64,000 nucleotides of DNA from Cellulomonas soli (GCF_013409305.1 NZ_JACBZJ010000001.1:3720001-3784000), one strand, 5' to 3'. Positions 15,750 through 24,653 are shown, counted from the stretch's first letter. Notes: generated by a model not told the origin, from the letters alone. Program-made: numbers and translations.

Positions 15750-16733
15750 GTGACGACCTCGATGCCGAGCCAGGGCCCGGATTCGCCCGAGATGTCCTTC
15801 CGCCAGCTCGGTGACAGCGGGCTGACGGTCTCCGTGGCCGGCCTGGGCTGCAACACGTTCGGAGCAACCCTCGAGCCCGACGGGGTGGCTGACATCGTGC
15901 ACGCCGCGCTCGAGGCCGGGGTGACGTTCTTCGACACGGCCGACGTGTACGGGGGAGCGCCCGGTCAGAGCGAGGAGCTGCTGGGCCAGGCGCTCGCCGG
16001 ACGTCGCGACGACGTGGTCGTGGCGACCAAGTTCGGCATGGACGTCGCAGGGCTCAACGGACCCGACTGGGGCGTGCGCGGTTCCCGCAGGTACATCCGT
16101 CGCGCGGTGGAGGGTTCCCTTCGTCGACTGCGCACCGATCATGTCGACCTCTACCAGATGCACGCCCCTGATCCGGTGACGCCGCTCGACGAGACGCTCG
16201 GGGCACTGCACGAGCTCGTTGTCGAGGGCAAGGTGCGCTACCTCGGTTCGTCGAACTTCTCCGGCTGGCAGGTCGTGGACGCCGACTGGACTGCCCGGAC
16301 CGCCGGACTGACCCCGTTCGTCTCGGCCCAGAACCGGTACAACCTGCTGGCTCGGGAGGCGGAGGCCGAGCTCGTGCCCGCGCTCGAGCACGTCGGGGTG
16401 GGTCTGCTCCCGTACGTGCCGCTCGCGTCCGGGCTGCTCACGGGCAAGTACCGCCGCGGCGAGGCCGCACCCATGGGGTCGCGGCTGACCCGGATGCCGC
16501 TGCGCCTGCAGCACGCGGACTTCGACCGGATCGAGGGGCTGTCCGCGCTGGCCGCCGAGTGGGGTGTGGACCTCCCGACCCTCGCACTCGGGGCGCTGGC
16601 CGCGCAGCCTGCCGTCGCCTCGGTCATCTCCGGTGCGCGCACGCCGACGCAGGTCCGTGCGAACGTCGCCTCCGTGGCGTGGGAGCCGACGCTCGACCAG
16701 CTCGCAGCGATCGACGAGCTCACCGAGGCCTGA
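15750..16733 (+). CDS. aldo/keto reductase
   Basis: A 327-residue NADPH-dependent oxidoreductase with MSFRQLGDSGLTVSVAGLGCNTFG, the catalytic Asp/Tyr stretch FFDTADVYGGAPGQSEELLG, the Lys in VVVATKFGMDV and His in VDLYQMHAPDP. These are the aldo/keto reductase tetrad residues. The C-terminal SVISGARTPTQVRANV resembles the NADPH-binding segment of the Tas/YajO-like AKRs. The natural carbonyl substrate cannot be inferred. It appears to be a single-gene leaderless transcript. Confidence 0.93.
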   Translation: MTTSMPSQGPDSPEMSFRQLGDSGLTVSVAGLGCNTFGATLEPDGVADIVHAALEAGVTFFDTADVYGGAPGQSEELLGQALAGRRDDVVVATKFGMDVAGLNGPDWGVRGSRRYIRRAVEGSLRRLRTDHVDLYQMHAPDPVTPLDETLGALHELVVEGKVRYLGSSNFSGWQVVDADWTARTAGLTPFVSAQNRYNLLAREAEAELVPALEHVGVGLLPYVPLASGLLTGKYRRGEAAPMGSRLTRMPLRLQHADFDRIEGLSALAAEWGVDLPTLALGALAAQPAVASVISGARTPTQVRANVASVAWEPTLDQLAAIDELTEA

Positions 16734-16755
16734 GGCGGGCTCACGCGCCCGAGGC

Positions 16756-17256
16756 TCACCACTCCAGCACACGCGCCCGATCCCGGCCGATCGCCGCGAC
16801 CAGGAGGACCGGCACGTCGGCGTCGTCGGCCGCGGTGCGCAACGCGTGCGACCAGGCGGCCTCGTGCGCACCCCGGTCGCCGCCCGCGGCACGCACGAGG
16901 CCGAACGCGACGCCGCCACCGGGGGCCTCACGATCGATGACCGAGGCCATGACCTGCACGAGAGCGTTGACCAGCCCCGGGTGCGGACTCGGTGGCAGAT
17001 CGCTGATGGGAAGCACGGCGGGCAGCATCCGCCGGTCCCGGTCGAGGAACAGCACCCACAGGGCGGCAGGTCCGGTCCGTTCGGGGCCGACGAGCTCGAG
17101 CATCACCGCGAGCAGCTCCTCGGGCGTGCGGAACGGCTCCGTCGGCGCGGGCGAGAGCGGGTGGTCACGGCCGTCCACCAGCGGCGAGGTCCCGACAGGT
17201 GGTGTGGCCGGCAGGGGAGAGGCCCACGTGCGGTCGGCCGTCGAGTCGTTGTTCAT
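16756..17256 (-). CDS. hypothetical actinobacterial protein
   Basis: A 166-residue protein beginning MNNDSTADRTWASPL. It contains PEELLAVMLELVGPERTGPAALWVLFLDRDRRMLPAVLPISDLP and a C-terminal DVPVLLVAAIGRDRARVLEW. The alternating beta-alpha pattern and the LWVLFLDRDRR strand look like a compact alpha/beta fold distantly reminiscent of RadC/JAB-like proteins, but the metal-binding His residues are absent. I do not recognise a family. It lacks a signal peptide or membrane segment, so it is probably cytoplasmic. Confidence 0.65.
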   Translation of the reverse strand: MNNDSTADRTWASPLPATPPVGTSPLVDGRDHPLSPAPTEPFRTPEELLAVMLELVGPERTGPAALWVLFLDRDRRMLPAVLPISDLPPSPHPGLVNALVQVMASVIDREAPGGGVAFGLVRAAGGDRGAHEAAWSHALRTAADDADVPVLLVAAIGRDRARVLEW

Positions 17257-17389
17257 GGCACGACGGTGACCCGTCGCGCCACCAGGGGAACCGGCACAGA
17301 GCTGCAGCGGTGCGGCAGCCCGTCGATGCCGGGCGCTGTGGGCGGTTCGAACAGGCGTGCGAACGGACAGTCGTTCGTGCCTGGGGGAG

Positions 17390-17860
17390 TCAGGCCAGGA
17401 AGGCTCGGATCGCCTCGACGACGAGCGCGTGGTCGTCGGCCTGAGAGAGTCCCGAGACCGTGACGACGCCGACGAGCCCGGCATCCTCGATGCGCACCGG
17501 GAAGGCTCCGCCGGCCGCCGCGTACTCCTGTGCGGGCAGGCCGAACTTCTTCAGGCTGGTGCCGGCGTGGTGCAGGCGCAGCCCGACCAGGTACGACGAG
17601 GCGTCGAACCTCTCGACCACGCGCACCTTGCGCTCGATCCAGCGGTCGTTGTCCGGGACCGTGCCGGGGCGCGCCGCGTGGAAGACCTGCTGGCGGCCGC
17701 GTCGCACGTCGATCGTCACGGGCAGCGCGCGCTCGGTGGCGAGCTCGACGAGCATGCACCCCAGCTGCCAGGCGTCGTCGTGCGTGAACCGCCGGAAGAG
17801 CAGGTCGTGCTCCTGCTGCTCGACATGGGCGATCTGCTCGGCCAGATGCGCGGTGCTCAT
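17390..17860 (-). CDS. UPF0303/DUF336 heme-degrading-domain protein
   Basis: A 156-residue protein of the UPF0303 group, related to the GlcG/HbpS fold. Typical stretches are DDAWQLGCMLVELATERALPVTIDVRRGRQQVFHAA, WIERKVRVVERFDASSYLVGLRL and GGAFPVRIEDAGLVGVVTVSGL. Proteins with this fold bind small ligands or heme, but a function for UPF0303 is not established. The ATG at 17860 is preferred; an upstream extension would be Arg/Pro-rich and looks non-coding. Confidence 0.85.
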   Translation of the reverse strand: MSTAHLAEQIAHVEQQEHDLLFRRFTHDDAWQLGCMLVELATERALPVTIDVRRGRQQVFHAARPGTVPDNDRWIERKVRVVERFDASSYLVGLRLHHAGTSLKKFGLPAQEYAAAGGAFPVRIEDAGLVGVVTVSGLSQADDHALVVEAIRAFLA

Positions 17861-18283
17861 GAGTGCATCGTGGCACGGCCGTCCGTGGCGGGCACGTGGC
17901 GGGCTTGTGGCGGGAAGAGCGGCGGGCGCGGCGACCGGCACAGGAGCCGGCTCGATCGCCGTGCCGGTGCGGCCCATGCAGTGCACTCATGCGGAACTCG
18001 TGCGTTCACTCGCCCACGCAACGCGCATGAGGGCGACTCATGCGCGGGCGCGTCCGTCGTCGCCCGAGCCGTCCCGGCACAGCATGTCGATTCTCAGACA
18101 GAACCTTCCGAAGAGAGGGTCCGGACCGGGTGGCACTTCCGGGCCTAGAAGGGGTCCGTCACACCGTTCGGCGATACGCCGATAATGCATATTATGTCAT
18201 TACGACGATCAGAGCGGGCCCCTCAGAGCAGGCTGCCACTCCCCGGAGCCAGCCCGGGGTGCGCCATCAGGATCGTGAGCACG
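17861..18283. other. 423-bp intergenic region with inverted repeats
   Basis: No credible gene is seen. It contains a perfect 9-bp inverted repeat GCGCATGAG (18023-18031 with 18037-18045), another copy of the half-element ACTCATGCG near 17986, and an unusually AT-rich patch around 18183-18200 with ATAAT and ATTAT arms. The patch stands out in this GC-rich chromosome. It may contain promoters or regulator sites for the minus-strand UPF0303 gene. Confidence 0.5.
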
Positions 18284-18832
18284 TCACCTGCTCCCCGCGG
18301 ATGCGCCACCGAGAGCGTCCGTCAGCCGGGCCAACGCGGGCAGCGCCCGTTCCAGCGCGTCGCGGTCGTGCTCGGACAACCCGGCCAGGTAGCCGTCGAG
18401 CACGTGCGCCACGTGCGCGTCGTGCCGGCGCAGTGCCTCCAGTCCGCTCTCCTGGACCGCGACGTCGACGCGCCGCTGGTCGTCGACCACGCGGGTCCGT
18501 GTGATGAGCCCGCCGCGCTCCATCGCCTTGAGCAGGTTGCTCAGCGTCGACGGGGCCAGGTCCAGGCGCACCGCGAGCGTCCCGGTCGACCACGCCGCAC
18601 CCCCGCTGGCCAGCAGGCGCAGCACCTCGATCTGCGGCTCGGTGACGTGCCGTTCGGCAACCTGCGATCCGGTGACCCGTGCGCTGACGTCGTCTGCACG
18701 GCTGACGCGGTGGATGCCTCGGCGCAGCGGACCGATCAGCTGGCTGAGTGCCGTGCCCACCGGTGCCTTCGTGGACGCACTTCCTGGTGAGGAGATCTTT
18801 CGCTCCCCCAATGATTCGGTCACAAAACCCAT
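18284..18832 (-). CDS. MarR-family transcriptional regulator
   Basis: A 182-residue winged-helix regulator. Residues around 70-140 carry the MarR pattern TEPQIEVLRLLASGGAAWSTGTLAVRLDLAPSTLSNLLKAMERGGLITRTRVVDDQRRVDVAV, with the wing ending in DQRRV. The C-terminal helices would form the dimer. Such proteins usually repress nearby efflux, redox or catabolic genes and respond to small phenolic ligands. A GGGGGA site lies about ten bases before the ATG at 18832. A palindrome with CACAA/TTGTG arms spans the start codon and may be an autoregulatory operator. Confidence 0.88.
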   Translation of the reverse strand: MGFVTESLGERKISSPGSASTKAPVGTALSQLIGPLRRGIHRVSRADDVSARVTGSQVAERHVTEPQIEVLRLLASGGAAWSTGTLAVRLDLAPSTLSNLLKAMERGGLITRTRVVDDQRRVDVAVQESGLEALRRHDAHVAHVLDGYLAGLSEHDRDALERALPALARLTDALGGASAGSR

Positions 18833-18836
18833 TGTG
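18821..18836. promoter_or_regulatory. candidate MarR operator spanning the marR start
   Basis: CACAA (18821-18825) and TTGTG (18832-18836) form an inverted repeat with a six-base spacer that overlaps the start codon. Dyads of this kind are common for autoregulated MarR proteins. Confidence 0.4.
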
Positions 18837-18869
18837 GCGCATATCCCCCGCCGGCCGGACACGTGGGTC

Positions 18870-19358
18870 TCAGCCGAGCCTGAGGACGTAGCGCTCCTCG
18901 GTCCGAGACGGGTCGCGGGTCAACGCGTGCCGCTCGTTCGTGCGGGTGAACCCGGCCCGGATCGACAGGTCCACGGCTGCGTGGTTGTCGTCCTCGACCC
19001 ACAGGGAGACGGTGCGGGCCCCGTCCTCGATCGCGGCGAGTCGCACGGTGTCGACCAGCGCCCAGCCGAGGCCTCGGCGACGGACCTCCGGGGCGACCCA
19101 CAGCGAGACGACGTGCCGGTCGTCCTCCGGTGAGCCGGGCTCGACGATCATCGTCACGCAGCCGCGCACCGCGCCGTCGTCGTCGAGGGCCAGCCACGTC
19201 GGGCTCGACCGCACGCGCATGCGCCAGTGCGCTTCCTTGAACATCTCCTCGCGGGCCAGCGACGGCCCGAGCGTGTCGCCGTCCTCACGGAGCGAACGCA
19301 GACGCACCTGCTGGACGAGGAGCCAGTCGCCCTCGTCGGCCCTCCGGATCTGCGCCAC
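18870..19358 (-). CDS. GNAT-family N-acetyltransferase
   Basis: A 162-residue acetyltransferase. It begins MAQIRRADEGDWLLVQQVRLRSLRED and carries the acetyl-CoA loop VVSLWVAPEVRRRGLGWALVDTVRLAA (R/Q-x-x-G-x-G/A) followed by VSLWVEDDNHAAVDLSIRAGF. The GTG at 19358 is chosen because the same 13-base sequence, GCATGCTGGGCGC, directly precedes it and the start of the MBL-fold gene at 20277. The acceptor substrate is unknown. Confidence 0.87.
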   Translation of the reverse strand: MAQIRRADEGDWLLVQQVRLRSLREDGDTLGPSLAREEMFKEAHWRMRVRSSPTWLALDDDGAVRGCVTMIVEPGSPEDDRHVVSLWVAPEVRRRGLGWALVDTVRLAAIEDGARTVSLWVEDDNHAAVDLSIRAGFTRTNERHALTRDPSRTEERYVLRLG

Positions 19359-19371
19359 GCGCCCAGCATGC
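19359..19371 (-). promoter_or_regulatory. conserved start-proximal element of the GNAT gene
   Basis: On the minus strand, GCATGCTGGGCGC ends immediately before the GTG. CATGCT could be a -10 box at the six-base leaderless spacing. The identical 13-mer precedes the MBL-fold gene at 20277. Confidence 0.45.
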
Positions 19372-19393
19372 CTCACACGGCGGCTGGAACCCG

Positions 19394-19564
19394 TCAGGCG
19401 TCGGGAGCCGACGTGTCGACGGCCGGAGCCGGGGACGGCTCTCCCCCGTGCCCCGCGCGGTCCGGCGTCGACCGCGCGACGTCGGCGACCTCCTCCTCCG
19501 GACGCGGCGGGATGGTCTCGTCGTACTCGAGGACGGGTACCTCGTGGTCAGCCGGAACGCTCAT
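19394..19564 (-). CDS. small acidic hypothetical protein
   Basis: A 56-residue reading frame starting MSVPADHEVPVLEYDETIPP and ending PAVDTSAPDA. It is strongly acidic and proline-rich, with a GC-rich third codon position like neighbouring genes, so it looks translated. No domain or membrane segment is evident and the protein is probably disordered. It fills the gap between the GNAT gene and the MBL-fold gene on the same strand. Confidence 0.5.
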   Translation of the reverse strand: MSVPADHEVPVLEYDETIPPRPEEEVADVARSTPDRAGHGGEPSPAPAVDTSAPDA

Positions 19565-19632
19565 GGTCCTCGTCCTCCCGGTCAGCCGTGGCCTGCTGTC
19601 GCGAACACCGTACGACCCCCGGGCCCGTCACG

Positions 19633-20277
19633 TCAGTCGGCGAGCGTGAGGCTCTCGCCCACGTCGAGGCGGACGGGCTGACCGGCCAGGCGGGCGAGGA
19701 ACCCGTCGGTGGCGCCGCGGCCGATCTCGCTGAGCATCGCGTCGTGCACGGGCACCAGCCGGCGCGGCGCGACCGCCCGGACGAAGTCCACCGCATCGGC
19801 CAGTCGGAGCCAGGGCCCGGCCACGGGGGTGAGCAGCACGTCGACGTCGATGCCGTCGGGCACGACGAACGCGTCGCCCGGGTGCAGGGCTCGACCCTCG
19901 ACGAGGTAGCCCACGTTGTGCACGAGCGGCACGTCACGGTGGATGAGGGCGTGCCACTCCCCCGTCACCTGCACGTGAAGGCCCGCCACGTCGAGCTCGT
20001 CGCCCGCGTGGACGACGTGCACGTGCTCCGGATCAGCCCCGGCCGCCACGAGTGCGTCCACGGCCCCGGCCGTCCCCCACAGCGGCAGCGCCGCACCGAT
20101 CCGCGGAGCGAGCGCGTCCACCGCGAGGTGATCGGGGTGCTCGTGCGTCACGAGCACCCCGTGGGCACCGTCGAGCGCGTGCTCGAGGTCGGAGTACACG
20201 CCCGGGTCGATCACCAGGGCGCCGGCCTCGCCGTCGAAACGGACGCAGGAGTGGCCCCACAGGGTCAGGGTCGTCAT
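19633..20277 (-). CDS. MBL-fold metal-dependent hydrolase (UPF0173-like)
   Basis: A 214-residue metallo-beta-lactamase-fold protein beginning MTTLTLWGHSCVRFDGEAGALVIDPGVY. The metal motif is VLVTHEHPDHLAVDAL, with further ligands in VTGEWHALIH and LHPGDAFVVPD. This resembles the UlaG/UPF0173 group, which hydrolyse varied phosphoesters or lactones. The substrate here is unknown. The ATG is supported by the same 13-mer upstream as the GNAT gene. Confidence 0.9.
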   Translation of the reverse strand: MTTLTLWGHSCVRFDGEAGALVIDPGVYSDLEHALDGAHGVLVTHEHPDHLAVDALAPRIGAALPLWGTAGAVDALVAAGADPEHVHVVHAGDELDVAGLHVQVTGEWHALIHRDVPLVHNVGYLVEGRALHPGDAFVVPDGIDVDVLLTPVAGPWLRLADAVDFVRAVAPRRLVPVHDAMLSEIGRGATDGFLARLAGQPVRLDVGESLTLAD

Positions 20278-20290
20278 GCGCCCAGCATGC
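20278..20290 (-). promoter_or_regulatory. conserved start-proximal element of the MBL-fold gene
   Basis: GCATGCTGGGCGC, read on the minus strand, ends directly before the ATG at 20277. It is identical to the element before the GNAT gene at 19358. Confidence 0.45.
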
Positions 20291-20293
20291 CCG

Positions 20294-23200
20294 TCAGACG
20301 ATCACCATGACCAGGTCGCCGCCCTCGAGCTGCTGCACCGCACCGATCGCGACACGCTGGACCTTGCCGGCCACCGGGGTCGTGATCGCAGCCTCCATCT
20401 TCATGGCCTCGACCGTGGCGACCGTCTGACCGGCCTCCACCTTCTGCCCCTCGAGCACGACGGGCGTGACGGCTCCGGCGAACGGCGCGGCGATCTGCCC
20501 CGGGGTGCCAGGGTCGGCCTTCTCGGCCGTCTGCACGTCGACCTGCACGTGCCGGTCACGGACCGACAGGGGCCGGATCTGCCCGTTGAGCGTGAACATC
20601 ACGGTCCGCATACCGCGCTCGTCCGGCTCGCCGATGGCCTCGAGGCCGACGAGCAGCCGCACGCCCTTGCCGATCTCGATGTCGGCCTCGTCACCGGTCT
20701 GCATGCCGTAGAGGTACGCGGAGGTGTCCAGGACGCTCACGTCGCCGAACGTGCCCTTGAACGTCTTGAAGTCCTTGGTGGGCCCGGCGAAGAGCAGGTG
20801 GTTGAGCCGGTCGCGTCGCGTCGCGGAGTCGCCCGCGAGGTCGGCGCGGTCCTCGTCGGTGAGCGGCGTGATCCCCGTCCGGACGGTACGACCGGCGAGG
20901 GCCTTCGACCGGAACGGCTCGGGCCAGCCGCCGGGCGGGTCGCCCAGCTCGCCGGACAGGAACCCGACGACCGAGTCCGGGATGTCGAAGGACTGGGGGT
21001 TCTCGGCGAACTCCGCCGGGTCCGCGCCGCGTGCGGCCAGGTGCAGCGCCAGGTCGCCGACGACCTTGGAGGACGGGGTCACCTTGACGAGCCGACCGAG
21101 GATGCGGTCGGCAGCGGCGTACATCGACTCGATCTGCTCGAACTGCCCACCGAGGCCGAGGGCGATCGCCTGCTGACGCAGGTTCGACAGCTGCCCGCCG
21201 GGGATCTCGTGCTCGTACACCCGACCCGTCGGGCCCGGAAGGCCCGACTCGAACGGGCGGTACACGCGGCGCACGGCCTCCCAGTAGGGCTCGAGGTCGC
21301 ACACGGCCTGCAGGTCCAGCCCGGTGTCGCGCTCGGTGTGCTCGAGGGCGGCGACCAGAGCGGACATCGGGGGCTGGCTCGTCGTGCCTGCCATCGCGGC
21401 GCTGGCGACGTCGACCGCGTCCACACCCGCGGCCGAGGCGGCCATCAGGGTGGCCAGCTGTCCGCCCGTCGTGTCGTGCGTGTGCAGGTGGACGGGCAGG
21501 TCGAAGCGCTCGCGCAGGGCCGTGACCAGCCTCGCCGCGGCGGCGGGCCGCAGCAGCCCGGCCATGTCCTTGATCGCGAGCACGTGCGCGCCGGCCTCCA
21601 CGATCGAGTCGGCCAGCCGCAGGTAGTAGTCCAGCGTGTAGAGGTCCTCGGCCGGGTCGAGCAGGTTGCCCGTGTAGCAGAGCGCGACCTCCGCGACCGA
21701 GACGCCGCCGTCTCGGACGGCCTCGATCGCCGGCCGCATCTGCTCGACGTCGTTGAGCGCGTCGAAGATGCGGAAGATGTCGATCCCGGTGGCCGACGCC
21801 TCGCGGACGAACGCGGCGGTGACCTCGGCGGGGTACGGCGTGTATCCCACCGTGTTGCGGCCGCGCAGCAGCATCTGCAGGGCGGTGCCCGGCAGGGCCT
21901 CGCGCAGGGCTGCGAGCCGCTCCCAGGGGTCCTCCCCCAGGAACCGCAGGGCGACGTCGTAGGTCGCCCCTCCCCACGCCTCGACGGACAGCAGCCCGGG
22001 CAGCAGCCGGGACTGCGCCGGGGTGATGCCCAGCAGGTCGTGCGTGCGCACCCGGGTCGCGAGCAGCGACTGGTGGGCGTCACGGAACGTCGTGTCGGTC
22101 ACGGCCAGCGCCGTCTGCGCACGCAGCGCGGAGGCGAAGCCCGTCGGGCCCAGCTCGAGCAGCCGCTGGCGGCTGCCGGCCGGCGCGGGCACCGTCAGGT
22201 CGATCGTCGGCAGCTTGGTCCGCGGGTCGACCACGTCCGCGGGACGTCCGCCGTGCGGACGGTTCACAGTCACGTCGCCCAGGTACGCCAGCAGGCGCGT
22301 GCCCCGGTCGGCGCTCTCCCGCGCGGCGAGCAGCTCGGGGCGCTCGTCGATGAAGGACGTCGACACGTGACCCGCGACGAACTCGGGGTCGGCCAGCACG
22401 GCCTGCAGGAACGGGATGTTCGTGCGGACACCGCGGATGCGGAACTCGGCGAGCGCGCGCCGCGCCCGGCGCACCGCGCTCGGGAAGTCCCGGCCCCGGC
22501 AGGTGAGCTTGACCAGCATCGAGTCGAAGTGGCCGGAGATCTCCGAACCGGCTGTCGCCGTGGCGCCGTCGAGCCGGACACCAGCACCGCCCGGCGACCG
22601 GTAGGCGATGATGCGGCCCGTGTCGGGCCGGAACCCGTTCGCCGGGTCCTCCGTGGTGATGCGGGTCTGCAGCGCGGCACCGTTGATCCGCACGTTCTCC
22701 TGCGTGATGCCCAGGTCCGCGAGGGTCTCCCCCGCCGCGATCCGCATCTGCGAGGACACCAGGTCGATGTCGGTGACCTCCTCGGTCACCGTGTGCTCGA
22801 CCTGGATGCGTGGGTTCATCTCGATGAAGACGTGCTCACCGGCCCGCTCGCCGACCGTGTCGAGCAGGAACTCGACCGTGCCGGCGTTCTGGTAGCCGAT
22901 GCTGCGCGCGAACGCGACGGCGTCACGGCACAGCGCGTCACGGATCGCGGGGTCGAGGTTCGGCGCCGGGGCGATCTCGATGACCTTCTGGTGCCGGCGC
23001 TGCAGCGAGCAGTCACGCTCGTAGAGGTGCACCACGTTGCCCGCTCCGTCGGCGAGGATCTGCACCTCGATGTGCCGGGGCCGCAGCACGGCGCGCTCGA
23101 GGAAGACCGTGGGGTCGCCGAACGCCGCGTCGGCCTCGCGCATCGCGGCGGCCAGCGCCTCGGGCAGCTCGTCGGGCGTGTTCACGCGTCGCATGCCGCG

Positions 23201-23695
23201 ACCGCCCCCGCCCGCGACCGCCTTGACGAAGATCGGGAAGCCGACCTCGGTGGCGGCAGCCAGCAGCTCGTCGACGTCGGCGGACGGCGCCGAGGACGGC
23301 AGCACCGGGATGCCCGCCTCGCGCGCGGCCTGCAGCGCGCGCACCTTGTTGCCGGCGAGCTCGAGGACCTCGGGCGGCGGTCCGACGAACGTGAGCCCGG
23401 CGGCCTGCGCGGCGCGCGCCAGGTCCGGGTTCTCGGACAGGAAGCCGTACCCCGGGTAGATCGCGTCGGCGCCCGCGTCCTTGGCCACCCGGATGATCTC
23501 GGCGATGTCGAGGTATGCCCGCACCGGGTGCCCGGGCGTCCCGATCGGGTACGCCTCGTCGGCCTTCAGCCGGTGCTCCGAGTTGCGGTCCTCGTGCGGG
23601 AACACCGCGACGGTGCGGGCTCCGAGCTCGTAGGCGGCACGGAACGCACGCACGGCGATCTCGGCCCTGTTGGCGACGAGTACCTTCGAGAACAC
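20294..23695 (-). CDS. pyc: pyruvate carboxylase
   Basis: A biotin enzyme of about 1133 residues that carboxylates pyruvate to oxaloacetate. Domains in order: biotin carboxylase (MFSKVLVANRAEIAVRAFRA to about residue 455, with the ATP-grasp FIEMNPRIQVEHTVTEE), carboxyltransferase (from about residue 530, including TDTTFRDAHQSLLATRVRT) and a biotin carrier at the C-terminus with Lys 1099 in VEAMKMEAAI. The GTG at 23695 is preferred over an ATG four codons upstream because GGAG lies six bases before it and the start then matches the family. Together with mqo it would supply anaplerosis and the TCA cycle. Confidence 0.97.
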   Translation of the reverse strand: MFSKVLVANRAEIAVRAFRAAYELGARTVAVFPHEDRNSEHRLKADEAYPIGTPGHPVRAYLDIAEIIRVAKDAGADAIYPGYGFLSENPDLARAAQAAGLTFVGPPPEVLELAGNKVRALQAAREAGIPVLPSSAPSADVDELLAAATEVGFPIFVKAVAGGGGRGMRRVNTPDELPEALAAAMREADAAFGDPTVFLERAVLRPRHIEVQILADGAGNVVHLYERDCSLQRRHQKVIEIAPAPNLDPAIRDALCRDAVAFARSIGYQNAGTVEFLLDTVGERAGEHVFIEMNPRIQVEHTVTEEVTDIDLVSSQMRIAAGETLADLGITQENVRINGAALQTRITTEDPANGFRPDTGRIIAYRSPGGAGVRLDGATATAGSEISGHFDSMLVKLTCRGRDFPSAVRRARRALAEFRIRGVRTNIPFLQAVLADPEFVAGHVSTSFIDERPELLAARESADRGTRLLAYLGDVTVNRPHGGRPADVVDPRTKLPTIDLTVPAPAGSRQRLLELGPTGFASALRAQTALAVTDTTFRDAHQSLLATRVRTHDLLGITPAQSRLLPGLLSVEAWGGATYDVALRFLGEDPWERLAALREALPGTALQMLLRGRNTVGYTPYPAEVTAAFVREASATGIDIFRIFDALNDVEQMRPAIEAVRDGGVSVAEVALCYTGNLLDPAEDLYTLDYYLRLADSIVEAGAHVLAIKDMAGLLRPAAAARLVTALRERFDLPVHLHTHDTTGGQLATLMAASAAGVDAVDVASAAMAGTTSQPPMSALVAALEHTERDTGLDLQAVCDLEPYWEAVRRVYRPFESGLPGPTGRVYEHEIPGGQLSNLRQQAIALGLGGQFEQIESMYAAADRILGRLVKVTPSSKVVGDLALHLAARGADPAEFAENPQSFDIPDSVVGFLSGELGDPPGGWPEPFRSKALAGRTVRTGITPLTDEDRADLAGDSATRRDRLNHLLFAGPTKDFKTFKGTFGDVSVLDTSAYLYGMQTGDEADIEIGKGVRLLVGLEAIGEPDERGMRTVMFTLNGQIRPLSVRDRHVQVDVQTAEKADPGTPGQIAAPFAGAVTPVVLEGQKVEAGQTVATVEAMKMEAAITTPVAGKVQRVAIGAVQQLEGGDLVMVIV

Positions 23696-23845
23696 GGCTC
23701 TCTCCATCCTTCGGGTCTCCAGAGGCGTGAGGGGGCGGGTCGCCCGTCGCAGGCGCGCTGCGGCGGTGCAGGTCGGGGCCCCCGTCACGCCACCCCGGGC
23801 GTGATCCTCCCACGTGCACGTTTCGTGCGCGCTGGTGCCCGCCGA

Positions 23846-23851
23846 TACGGT
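23846..23851 (+). promoter_or_regulatory. -10 box for leaderless parA-like gene
   Basis: TACGGT ends seven bases before the GTG at 23859, which fixes the start downstream of the longer open frame. Confidence 0.5.
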
Positions 23852-23858
23852 AAGTCGC

Positions 23859-24629
23859 GTGCTGGTCCTCGGGGTGTGCAGTCTCAAAGGTGGCGTGGGC
23901 AAGACGTCGGTGACCCTCGGTCTGGCGTCCGCGGCCCTGGAGCGTGGTCTGCGCACCCTCGTCGTCGACCTGGACCCGCAGGGTGACTCCACGATGGCTC
24001 TCGGTGCCGGGGTAGCTCCCGGCGGTGGGGACGTCGCCTCGGTGCTCGACGACCCGACGCAGGCGTCGGTCGAGGCCGCCACGGTGCCGAGCGGCTGGGT
24101 CGACGACGGTCTCGACGTGCTCGTCGGTTCCGAGCGCACCGTGCTGCACGACCGGTTGGACGACGCCGACATCGACAGGCTGCGGTTCGCGCTGTCGTGG
24201 GTCGGCGGCTACGACCTCGTGCTGGTCGACTGCCCGCCCTCGCTGGGCGGTCTGACCCGGACCGGTCTGACCGCGTGCGACCGCGCCCTGGTGGTGACCG
24301 AGCCGGGACTGTTCGCCGTGATGGCGGTCGGCCGTGCGATGCGCACGATCGACGAGCTGCGACGCGGCCCTGCGCCGGCGCTCCAGCCGCTGGGTATCGC
24401 GGTGAACCGGGTGCGCGCGCGTTCGGTCGAGCAGGCGTTCCGTCTCGAGGAGCTCGCCAAGCTGTACGGGCCTCTCGTCCTGACGCCGCACGTTCCGGAG
24501 CGTGCCGCGCTCCAGCAGGCGCAGGGCGCGGCACAGCCGGTCCACGCCTGGCCCGGCGCCGCGGCGGCCGAGCTGGCCGGTGTGTTCGACGCCCTCCTGG
24601 AGAGGGCGCTGCGCGCTCCCCGTCGCTGA
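23859..24629 (+). CDS. ParA-family ATPase
   Basis: A 256-residue ATPase with the deviant Walker A VCSLKGGVGKTSVTLGLASAA, TLVVDLDPQGDSTMAL and LVLVDCPPSLGGLTRTGL. These are hallmarks of ParA/MinD-type ATPases that position DNA or protein complexes. There is no ParB partner or parS-like site nearby, so it is probably not the main chromosome-partition ATPase. An orphan ParA next to this MerR gene is common in actinobacteria. A strong terminator separates it from the convergent merR gene. Confidence 0.9.
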   Translation: MLVLGVCSLKGGVGKTSVTLGLASAALERGLRTLVVDLDPQGDSTMALGAGVAPGGGDVASVLDDPTQASVEAATVPSGWVDDGLDVLVGSERTVLHDRLDDADIDRLRFALSWVGGYDLVLVDCPPSLGGLTRTGLTACDRALVVTEPGLFAVMAVGRAMRTIDELRRGPAPALQPLGIAVNRVRARSVEQAFRLEELAKLYGPLVLTPHVPERAALQQAQGAAQPVHAWPGAAAAELAGVFDALLERALRAPRR

Positions 24630-24653
24630 GCCGACCGCCTGGTGCTCCTTGCG

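Noticed and set aside
20276..23986. A very long plus-strand open frame antisense to pyruvate carboxylase
   Set aside because: It is an antisense shadow of the GC-rich pyc gene; its translation is Arg/Gly/His-rich without recognisable domains.
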